A stretch of DNA of 64,000 nucleotides from Symsagittifera roscoffensis (lineage: Eukaryota > Xenacoelomorpha > Acoela > Convolutidae): NCBI RefSeq assembly GCF_963678635.1, contig NC_087064.1, positions 38,804,532 through 38,868,531 of the forward strand, given 5' to 3'. The notes beneath the pieces were generated by a model. The model was given only the letters and a program-made list of their open reading frames with translations. It had not been told where the DNA came from and searched no databases. The position numbers and the translations under genes were made by a program. Shown here in pieces: positions 55,587 to 64,000 of this stretch. Numbering within the stretch: position 1 is the stretch's first letter; each line of letters opens with the position of its first letter.

Positions 55587-58192
55587 AAATATTGATTTTT
55601 CTCCAACTCCTTTTTCTAGTAATCTCCAATCAAAACATAAACCCTTCCCCCCGCACAGGACCCCAAGATTTATTAGTAACACATTACGATTGTGAAGAAA
55701 ACGAACAAAAAACACTACACAAATATGCAATAAATCAAGTATCACAATGCGAAACAGAACCACAAGCCATAGAAACAACAAATGTAATAGCGACACTTTA
55801 TTCAAAAGCCCGAGCAACAACAGTTATAGGATATAAATTCACAGCAACATTTTCTGAAAAGAAAGTACATTGTTCACAAGTCTCAAATGGAAATAAAAAC
55901 CGACTTGACCACGAATCATTCTACCAGAGTAATATAGAACGACTTTTACATCTCAATCCCGAAGATTGTAAAAACGAGTTACTGCGACTAAATATCACAA
56001 AAAATAAAAACACAGGTAGAAAGTTAGTATATTTCCAAGTTTTTTCAGACTCTGTACATCAAGCAGAACTTGAAAGATATCAAGGACATATAAAATTAGA
56101 TGAAAAATATCCATACAACGGCGCACACGGAAGATTAACCTATGACATACACGACAAACATTGGATACCACACATTGGTATAAATAACCCATCAAACTGC
56201 AATGCAGACACAAAAATTAAAGGATATCAAGAAATAATGTTTTTCGATTGGAAAATACAACTCGAAAAAATACAACTCACACGCGATTTATCAGACAACA
56301 CAATGATCTATCAAGGAATTAGATTACCTTGTAAAAACGATCAAGGTTATTGCGACCCTACAACAAGAACACAAGCAACAATTGTTTGGTTCCCCGAAGA
56401 CACATGTACAACATTTCAAGTAGCAAAAATACACGCTCGTATGATAAAATTTCACGAAAAATATTTTATACAATCAATACCATATGAACAAGTAAATCCA
56501 TTACGAAAAATAAGTTCTAATTTTAGAAACATTCACAATATAGAAAATAAATTAACACGTTTTCAAGTATATCAAGAAACAGAACTTGCATGTAAATATA
56601 AAAACCCACTTCACAAAACACAATACTCCGAAATACTAGTTGAATACGAAAAAGGATTCGACATGACCACTGGAAAAATAAAAGTCGACCCATACGCCAC
56701 AAGTCATCCTCCAAATGAAGGAACATCATATATACCAGTTAATTTTCAAAAAAATACAGGTCAACCTGGTGGACATCTAAAGCCCCAAGACGATCAAAGC
56801 ACACGTTTACAAGAACTATCACTAATGAATAGTACATATTTCGGTAATATCCACTATGATATTCACTTAGATATGAAATTAGACTACACAATTAGCCGAA
56901 TTTTTCAAGAAATGTCACTCTCTGAATTAGAAACACTTCACCAATTATGCGAATTAGAAAGAACACAAATATTACAATCACTTGCACTAGCAGTATTAAA
57001 AATACCCTACGCAGGATATTTACTATCAGGAAATAGATCAAATTTTTTAGACTACGAAGGAAACATTTTATGGTTTTATACCTGAACCAAAAAAGTATCA
57101 CCACTATATGTTTTTGAAGATAAACGATGCTATAAAAGAATCCCTATCTTTTATAAGAATAAAGTACACTTCGTTGACACACTTTCAAGACGAACCTATT
57201 TCTGGGATACCGCAGTCCCATGTGGATCAGAAAATAGCCACAATGTAGTACAACTAAACCCTGATGAAGATAAATATTACCTTCTTACCCCATATCCCAC
57301 ATTAATGCAATCACTCAAAAAATTTTCACCTGAAAGCATTAGAGCTATCGCTCGAAACCCAAATATCGACTTACAATCAATAGGAATATATTCAAAATCC
57401 GATATACAACATCACATTAGAACACAACAATTCCAAGAATTATTAACACAAATGGACACTATACAAAGACAATCAATTGACCAAAACTTACGCAAACTTG
57501 CCGAAACCGCAGGATTTGCAGACATCTATACGCAAGACTATAGTGGATATTTTAAAGACATTAAAGATTATATATATCTAAACGGTGAAAAATACCGTCC
57601 CCAAGATATATCACCTATTAATATTTTTAGCTTTGTTACACTCAAAAATGAAATTCTTGATTTTCTAGGATGGCCCTATTACATCTTAGAAAAATTAACT
57701 ATTTTATACGCAATGTTTAACTTTAAAGGATTTCTTTTTTCACTCTTAAAAGGAATCTACAACACATGTGCTATACACACACAAGTAAACAGACAAGCAA
57801 GTGTAGCACGCATACTATTTGCAGGATTTTTCGGAATTTTTTCTACATCAATAAACAAAATTCTTTTAGACGCACAAATAAAAGAATACAACACAAAAAT
57901 AGCAACAAGACAGAACACATACGACGAAGAACATAACAATGTAGACACAACGCCTCCAGCACCACAGTTACCACCCCTACCACATAACCATCCATTATCA
58001 CTAGTCCCACGAAATTTTCGAAATTTAGCAATTACACATAATCCAAACTTCAGACCAACCATATCACAAAGTCCCATCCAACATATAAGGACACACCATT
58101 CACAAGATGAAAATACTTATGAACAAATTATAGAACAACCCCATACCACCGCTTTTCAGTCTCAAAATAATAATTTTTTTAGCCCACGATGA
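55574..58192 (+). pseudogene. Envelope-like glycoprotein, copy 2 (one in-frame TGA)
   Basis: An 872-codon frame from the ATG at 55574 with one TGA (57083-57085) where copy 1 has a Cys codon (WFYTCTKK region). The signal peptide is intact (MYILKILIFLQLLFLV), and unlike copy 1 the N-terminal frame is unbroken. The Cys-rich ectodomain, the long helical stretch (IQRQSIDQNLRKLAE), the hydrophobic C-terminal helices and the Pro-rich tail match copy 1. The last four bases are the ATGA overlap with the next ORF. It would mediate attachment and fusion if expressed intact. The resemblance to jingchuvirus-type glycoproteins is moderate and made from memory. Confidence 0.7.
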
Positions 58193-59024
58193 GCCGACAA
58201 CTTGGATCCCTACACCGCTCAAATTCCCACCCAACCAACCTCACCACTCCAATTACAATAATTCCACTTTTTGCTTTCCCGCCACCCAATTTTCCAACCA
58301 TTAATGTAACATCAGGCATGAATTCAGATACTAATTTACAAATCTCAGTTTTATACACCACTTCACAACTCAATAACCCGAATATTGAAACCCCCGATGA
58401 ATTTGCCGACTCTGAACCATCTCCATCCAATCATTTTCACACCAACCCCTCAATTCTTTCCCAACCCCCTTTTCAACCAATACTACCAAATAACCCTGTC
58501 CCAACCAATTCTACACCCTCTTATGCTTCCCAAGTCACTCCAACCTACTCTTCACTTCATTCAGACCGATCATCCAATTCTTCAGATACCCCCCAAATCT
58601 CCCCAGAACTAGATAATTTTATTACCCTACAACAACAACCCTACCACCTTGACACCCCCACTATAAACCAAATTTCATCCACAATAGATTCATCCAACCC
58701 ACCTACCCCTACACCCTCTTCAGTTTATACCGAATCATTAGCACCATCATCCACATCTACTGAATCTTCACTCAGCACTAATAGAGCTTATCGCACTTTT
58801 AAAAGAAAGTTCCCAAACCATCCTTTCCCAGCAAAACCAGGAACAGCCCGTGAATATATAAATCATCCAAATCACACTAACACGAAAGAATTTTTAGCTA
58901 TCACCTTACCCTCATTTCCACAATATACCTTAAACACCCCTCACGACACTAACGATACACGTAGTTTTGTAGACGAAAACGTTTTAATGCCTACCCTTCC
59001 TTGGACCTCATATTATCATTTTAC
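56865..59024 (+). repeat. 2160-bp tandem duplication, first unit
   Basis: It runs from the middle of env to codon ~280 of the 602-aa ORF. It is repeated immediately at 59025-61184 with about six single-base differences seen by eye. The junction at 59024/59025 joins 602-aa ORF sequence (TATCATTTTAC) to env sequence (ACTTAGATATG) with one base of microhomology. Confidence 0.93.
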
Positions 59025-59055
59025 ACTTAGATATGAAATTAGACTACACAATTAG
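58189..59055 (+). pseudogene. Truncated copy of the 602-aa ORF
   Basis: It starts at the ATGA overlap with env and follows the 602-aa protein for about 279 codons. It then crosses the duplication junction into out-of-frame env sequence and stops at 59055. Only the disordered N-terminal part and the start of the folded part remain. If expressed it would compete for the env-coupled start, because the full-length ORF lies after the second unit. Confidence 0.72.
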
Positions 59056-61184
59056 CCGAATTTTTCAAGAAATGTCACTCTCTGAATTAGAAACACTTCA
59101 CCAATTATGCGAATTAGAAAGAACACAAATATTACAATCACTTGCACTAGCAGTATTAAAAATACCCTACGCAGGATATTTACTATCAGGAAATAGATCA
59201 AATTTTTTAGACTACGAAGGAAACATTTTATGGTTTTATACCTGAACCAAAAAAGTATCACCACTATATGTTTTTGAAGATAAACGATGCTATAAAAAAA
59301 TCCCTATCTTTTATAAGAATAAAGTACACTTCGTTGACACACTTTCAAGACGAACCTATTTCTGGGATACCGCAGTCCCATGTGGATCAGAAAATAGCCA
59401 CAATGTAGTACAACTAAACCCTGATGAAGATAAATATTACCTTCTTACCCCATATCCCACATTAATGCAATCATTCAAAAAATTTTCACCTGAAAGCATT
59501 AGAGCTATCGCTCGAAACCCAAATATCGACTTACAATCAATAGGAATATATTCAAAATCCGATATACAACATCACATTAGAACACAACAATTCCAAGAAT
59601 TATTAACACAAATGGACACTATACAAAGACAATCAATTGACCAAAACTTACGCAAACTTGCCGAAACCGCAGGATTTGCAGACATCTATACGCAAGACTA
59701 TAGTGGATATTTTAAAGACATTAAAGATTATATATATCTAAACGGTGAAAAATACCGTCCCCAAGATATATCACCTATTAATATTTTTAGCTTTGTTACA
59801 CTCAAAAATGAAATTCTTGATTTTCTAGGATGGCCCTATTACATCTTAGAAAAATTAACTATTTTATACGCAATGTTTAACTTTAAAGGATTTCTTTTTT
59901 CACTCTTAAAAGGAATCTACAACACATGTGCTATACACACACAAGTAAACAGACAAGCAAGTGTAGCACGCATACTATTTGCAGGATTTTTCGGAATTTT
60001 TTCTACATCAATAAACAAAATTCTTTTAGACGCACAAATAAAAGAATACAACACAAAAATAGCAACAAGACAGAACACATACGACGAAGAACATAAAAAT
60101 GTAGACACAACGCCTCCAGCACCACAGTTACCACCCCTACCACATAACCATCCATTATCACTAGTCCCACGAAATTTTCGAAATTTAGCAATTACACATA
60201 ATCCAAACTTCAGACCAACCATATCACAAAGTCCCATCCAACATATAAGGACACACCATTCACAAGATAAAAATACTTATGAACAAATTATAGAACAACC
60301 CCATACCACCGCTTTTCAGTCTCAAAATAATAATTTTTTTAGCCCACGATGAGCCGACAACTTGGATCCCTACACCGCTCAAATTCCCACCCAACCAACC
60401 TCACCACTCCAATTACAATAATTCCACTTTTTGCTTTCCCGCCACCCAATTTTCCAACCATTAATGTAACATCAGGCATGAATTCAGATACTAATTTACA
60501 AATCTCAGTTTTATACACCACTTCACAACTCAATAACCCGAATATTGAAACCCCCGATGAATTTGCCGACTCTGAACCATCTCCATCCAATCATTTTCAC
60601 ACCAACCCCTCAATTCTTTCCCAACCCCCTTTTCAACCAATACTACCAAATAACCCTGTCCCAACCAATTCTACACCCTCTTATGCTTCCCAAGTCACTC
60701 CAACCTACTCTTCACTTCATTCAGACCGATCATCCAATTCTTCAGATACCCCCCAAATCTCCCCAGAACTAGATAATTTTATTACCCTACAACAACAACC
60801 CTACCACCTTGACACCCCCACTATAAACCAAATTTCATCCACAATAGATTCATCCAACCCACCTACCCCTACACCCTCTTCAGTTTATACCGAATCATTA
60901 GCACCATCATCCACATCTACTGAATCTTCACTCAGCACTAATAGAGCTTATCGCACTATTAAAAGAAAGTTCCCAAACCATCCTTTCCCAGCAAAACCAG
61001 GAACAGCCCGTGAATATATAAATCATCCAAATCACACTAACACGAAAGAATTTTTAGCTATCACCTTACCCTCATTTCCACAATATACCTTAAACACCCC
61101 TCACGACACTAACGATACACGTAGTTTTGTAGACGAACACGTTTTAATGCCTACCCTTCCTTGGACCTCATATTATCATTTTAC
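59025..61184 (+). repeat. 2160-bp tandem duplication, second unit
   Basis: The exact follower of 56865-59024. It carries the same TGA in env (59243-59245), so the nonsense mutation came before the duplication. Confidence 0.93.
59033..60352 (+). pseudogene. Duplicated C-terminal half of env
   Basis: The env frame from about codon 437 to the stop at 60350-60352, without signal peptide or the N-terminal ectodomain, and with TGA at 59243-59245. It includes the hydrophobic C-terminal helices. It has no start of its own other than internal Met codons (59033, 59465), so it is a by-product of the duplication. It retains the ATGA overlap with the full 602-aa ORF. Confidence 0.78.
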
Positions 61185-62157
61185 TAATCCCCTTTGCCTA
61201 CCTTTATCTAACACTCACATCGATATAGAACGAAATAAAGACATGCTATATCGACTCACTACACCACTAACACCTAGACAATTTACTTACATCGGATATA
61301 AAAAGTCACTAAAAACATACACTGCACCCCGAGCTAACGAATATACGCTAGAATATTATGATCATAACATCATCCGAACTAACCAAGATCAATTTTTAGA
61401 CGATGATCGCTTCGCTAACCCACAAATCACAGAAAAATTTTTCATTAAAACACCATATGTATTTACACTCAACATCTTTGATCGCAAATTTCACCACATC
61501 ATTTCAGAAGCACTAACAGACACACAAGCCTACAAAAGTTTTAAAGAACGCTTTCAATTTTTTTCACTAACCTTTCATTTCCTTGCACCACATGAACGAG
61601 ATTTGCACTGCTCACACGATATTATGTTACGCACTAAACAAACTCACACATATACATATTATCGTTTTATACAAAATCACTTCGACCTACACACTCCCTC
61701 CAGACAACCACACCACCGTTTTCAATTCATCAATTCCAAATACAACTCACCATTCTTTCTTAACTTCACATATTGCATTAAAGATACTAACCTTCATGGT
61801 ATTCTTCGAAATTACGACCCCATAACACAAAGGTATATTTTTTGTCCCATCACGAAGACCTTTAACGCAGAAGAATCCCGACCCTTCCTTATCCCACACG
61901 AATTTGTTCAACCTATAGAAATCCCCATATTAGAATTCATCCACAACACTAAATTCAATCACAAATTATATAATCTCATCCAAAACACACCTTATGAGTT
62001 CGCAGTTGGCACAGAAGAACTAACAACCATTAAAGCACTTCAATTGCTTTGGCCACTGCTTCAAACTAAAAATATCATCCGCATCTTAGCAAAATTACTA
62101 ACAACATCCGACCTCATCCACGACATCTTTCCCCACGGTTTCTTCCCCGACGACTAA
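60349..62157 (+). CDS. 602-aa accessory protein, copy 2 (full length)
   Basis: Same length and layout as 4388-6196, with scattered substitutions (e.g. NLQISVLYTT for NSHISVLYSI). The folded part from about residue 205 is better conserved than the Pro/Ser/Thr-rich start. No stops or gaps are seen in either copy, so the frame is under constraint or very young. It starts on the ATGA overlap with the duplicated env fragment and ends four bases before the GTAAGT donor. Function unknown. It might be a matrix-like, nuclear or host-interaction protein, but nothing in the sequence decides. Confidence 0.7.
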   Translation: MSRQLGSLHRSNSHPTNLTTPITIIPLFAFPPPNFPTINVTSGMNSDTNLQISVLYTTSQLNNPNIETPDEFADSEPSPSNHFHTNPSILSQPPFQPILPNNPVPTNSTPSYASQVTPTYSSLHSDRSSNSSDTPQISPELDNFITLQQQPYHLDTPTINQISSTIDSSNPPTPTPSSVYTESLAPSSTSTESSLSTNRAYRTIKRKFPNHPFPAKPGTAREYINHPNHTNTKEFLAITLPSFPQYTLNTPHDTNDTRSFVDEHVLMPTLPWTSYYHFTNPLCLPLSNTHIDIERNKDMLYRLTTPLTPRQFTYIGYKKSLKTYTAPRANEYTLEYYDHNIIRTNQDQFLDDDRFANPQITEKFFIKTPYVFTLNIFDRKFHHIISEALTDTQAYKSFKERFQFFSLTFHFLAPHERDLHCSHDIMLRTKQTHTYTYYRFIQNHFDLHTPSRQPHHRFQFINSKYNSPFFLNFTYCIKDTNLHGILRNYDPITQRYIFCPITKTFNAEESRPFLIPHEFVQPIEIPILEFIHNTKFNHKLYNLIQNTPYEFAVGTEELTTIKALQLLWPLLQTKNIIRILAKLLTTSDLIHDIFPHGFFPDD

Positions 62158-62160
62158 CAG

Positions 62161-62239
62161 GTAAGTATGAATTATACATATTATTAACTTATTAAATTAA
62201 AATTAGAAACTAACCATTCTTTATCCATGTCTTCTTTAG
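62161..62239 (+). other. Probable 3' UTR intron, copy 2
   Basis: CAG|GTAAGTATG to TGTCTTCTTTAG, the counterpart of 6200-6275. The donor is identical, while the interior differs more than the flanks. Confidence 0.5.
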
Positions 62240-63769
62240 AATTTTAGCCTTCATCCAACGATCATCTGAAAAATTCACAAACGAAAAATAAAGATAGAAA
62301 ACTTCTTCAAACTGTTTAAAACTCTATTAATTTTTTGCACCAAACAATTAAATAAAAATAATACCAATGCAGTAATTTAATTTATAAATTTTTTCCCCAC
62401 AAGCAGTAAATCTAATAATGATGAAAATTTGTAACTTAATTTTCCCCAACAACTAGCAGTAAATTTGAATTTCTATGTAATAAATTGATAAAACGAAAAT
62501 GCAGTACTAACCTTTTGATATTTCCATTCATTCGCACAAAAATTCTATCCACACTCGCACAGCTCGCCCACGAAGAATTGTTTAAAATAATGAATTTCAG
62601 TTTCAAGCTTTCACACTCAACAACTCTAACACAAGATAACACGTTTCAAATTTTCCTTTAACCCGGTTGGAAAGGAATTATATACTAAACAACACTAACC
62701 AACGCAGCTTACTAAACACCACAAATCATAGAATAACAGCATGACTAAGAAAAGGAAACCAACGGTACCCAAACCGGATTAACCCAGTTTAAAACTGGAT
62801 AATTTATTCTTTTGAAGACTATTATAAAGTCTAAGAAAGAAATAATAAAACACAAAAAAGTCGAAAGACAAACCCATACCAAAAACAATTTGATTTTTGA
62901 AAAAAAGACACAACCAACAAAACATAAGAAAAACCACAACAAACCCAACATAAAACGTTATCACATAACAGGACCTCTCACAAACACCGCATGCAATTAT
63001 ACTCCCACTCCTGGCCTAACCCACCAGAAGAGGACGTCCTGAGCATGCTCTATAGCCGGCCTAACCCACCGTGCTACATCCACGCTTTGTGACCACACTC
63101 CTATTTTTAATAAGAGCTACTCAAGGGTGAGTAACTCTTCAAAATAACCGAACTAAAACAAAAAGCTTTTGTGAAAACAACTAACCAAAATCATAATTAA
63201 AAAACATTAAACTAATAAAAGTTTTATAAAATGTAAATTATATTATGCAATATATAGATCAGCATACAACACCAAGGACGAACATCCAAAGACAAAACGA
63301 CCCCACTACACTCGAAAAAGAATGGCCAACCACAATCGATATGCCACTCACAATCACAACTCAAAGGATTTAGAGTACGACTTGACTTCGCAGAAAAGGA
63401 CTTCATTGAACTAGACCAATGACCACCTCGATGTTCAAGTATACGTACAGATCCGAGTAACCAGGCATCCCCTCCATGCACAATCTCCACGCCATTCCCA
63501 GACAAGGTCAAACACAAGAAGTTCTCTACATGAAACAGAAAAACCTGACATAGCCAACCATTCTGAAATCAGATTTGAGTTTGTTGCGGAAACACAGTCG
63601 TTGTCACAAGAAGACACAACGTTTGATGTCCCTAATTCCAGCGTCCTGGAAGTTCTCTAACAAGGGAAACCGGAAAAGAAATATGATGTTCGCCAAATAC
63701 CAACGTCCATCATCCATCCTTCAAATTGCAGAAAAACTATTCTAAAAAACTCTGTAAAACCCGGATGGG
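62240..63769 (+). other. 3' non-coding region of giant element copy 2
   Basis: Collinear with 6276-7787, including the fold-back (63114-63137) and the GGCCTAACCCACC pair. It ends CCCGGATGGG before the LTR. No sense ORF is supported. An antisense frame seen in copy 1 is shifted here. Confidence 0.5.
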
Positions 63770-64000
63770 TGGAACCTGATCTAAACTACATTTTATGATT
63801 GGATAAATTAGATATTTTACCAATGTAAAGTATTTAATATTAACCAATCATGATCCATCTGACTAACAATCCACTTATTTGTAAGTGCTGAAATTACTTG
63901 TAATTTCAGCACCAGAGAGATTTGAATTTAACTTAGAAATTAGTTGACTCTCCAAGAAGACTTCAGCAGCCGCAATAAACCAGTATACCCTAGATCTATT
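63770..64000 (+). repeat. 3' LTR of giant element copy 2 (first 231 bases)
   Basis: Identical to 43099-43329 over all visible bases; cut by the window edge. Palindrome at 63885-63912, AATAAA at 63974-63979. Confidence 0.9.

Larger units (their letters stand above)
43099..64000 (+). mobile_element. Giant env-bearing Ty3/gypsy-type element, copy 2
   Basis: It runs from the 5' LTR to beyond the right edge; with a full 3' LTR it would end near 64180, giving about 21.1 kb (about 18.9 kb without its internal 2160-bp duplication). Ty3/gypsy membership follows from pol order (protease, RT, RNase H, DD35E integrase, GPY/F). Typical members are 5-8 kb, so this is unusually large, with extra ORFs on both sides of gag-pol plus an envelope. 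The 231 visible bases of the 3' LTR are identical to the 5' LTR, so insertion is recent. Confidence 0.92.

Noticed and set aside
57083-57085. TGA read as Cys (a variant genetic code)
   Set aside because: The other copy uses TGT here, TGA ends several intact genes in the window, and only one such case exists.

Overview
The window is eukaryotic and almost certainly from an AT-rich invertebrate genome. It has intron-like splice signals, LTR and non-LTR retrotransposons, a 200-base assembly gap (N at 24479-24678) and no operon or Shine-Dalgarno organisation. The species cannot be read from the sequence. Most of the window is mobile DNA.

The main feature is a giant, virus-like Ty3/gypsy-type retroelement present in two same-strand copies. 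Copy 1 (1-8197) enters from the left edge and keeps only its 3' third plus the 3' LTR. Copy 2 (43099 to beyond 64000) has its 5' LTR, its complete interior and the first 231 bases of its 3' LTR, so it is about 21 kb long. Its order is: LTR, primer-binding site, a leader ORF, a ~0.9 kb repetitive leader, two ORFs placed before gag (155 and 279 codons), gag (CCHC zinc knuckle), pol (protease, RT, RNase H, DD35E integrase, GPY/F module), a spacer, a small two-helix membrane peptide, a 377-codon Pro/Ser/Thr-rich frame with no ATG, an envelope-like glycoprotein of ~870 codons, a 602-aa protein that starts on an ATGA stop/start overlap, a conserved 3' intron, and the 3' LTR. The envelope resembles glycoproteins of the jingchuvirus type. 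Copy 2 also contains a 2160-bp tandem duplication across env and the 602-aa gene. The visible parts of its two LTRs are identical, so it inserted recently, although gag and env each carry a nonsense codon.

Between the copies lie older elements. A degraded LINE is at 8590-10540, followed by an (ACT)n tract. A decayed Ty3/gypsy element (17000-24219) has an extra head-to-tail LTR/gag fragment behind it. A better preserved relative (27254-33448) has equal-length 231-bp LTRs and a CTAT target duplication, but its gag and pol are broken by a few frameshifts and stops.

Possible host coding sequence is sparse and on the minus strand: a start exon (27137-26931), a coiled-coil exon (25771-25576), a BEN-domain-like exon (13992-13546) with a damaged relative beside the gap, a following exon (13454-13216), and a possible terminal exon (16774-16612). 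The intact gypsy element lies about 115 bp upstream of the start exon. The stretch 37.1-41.9 kb holds duplicated exon-like units interrupted by a ~525-bp MITE-like repeat, a small fold-back insertion and a G-rich minisatellite. The rest is AT-rich sequence in which I see no gene.
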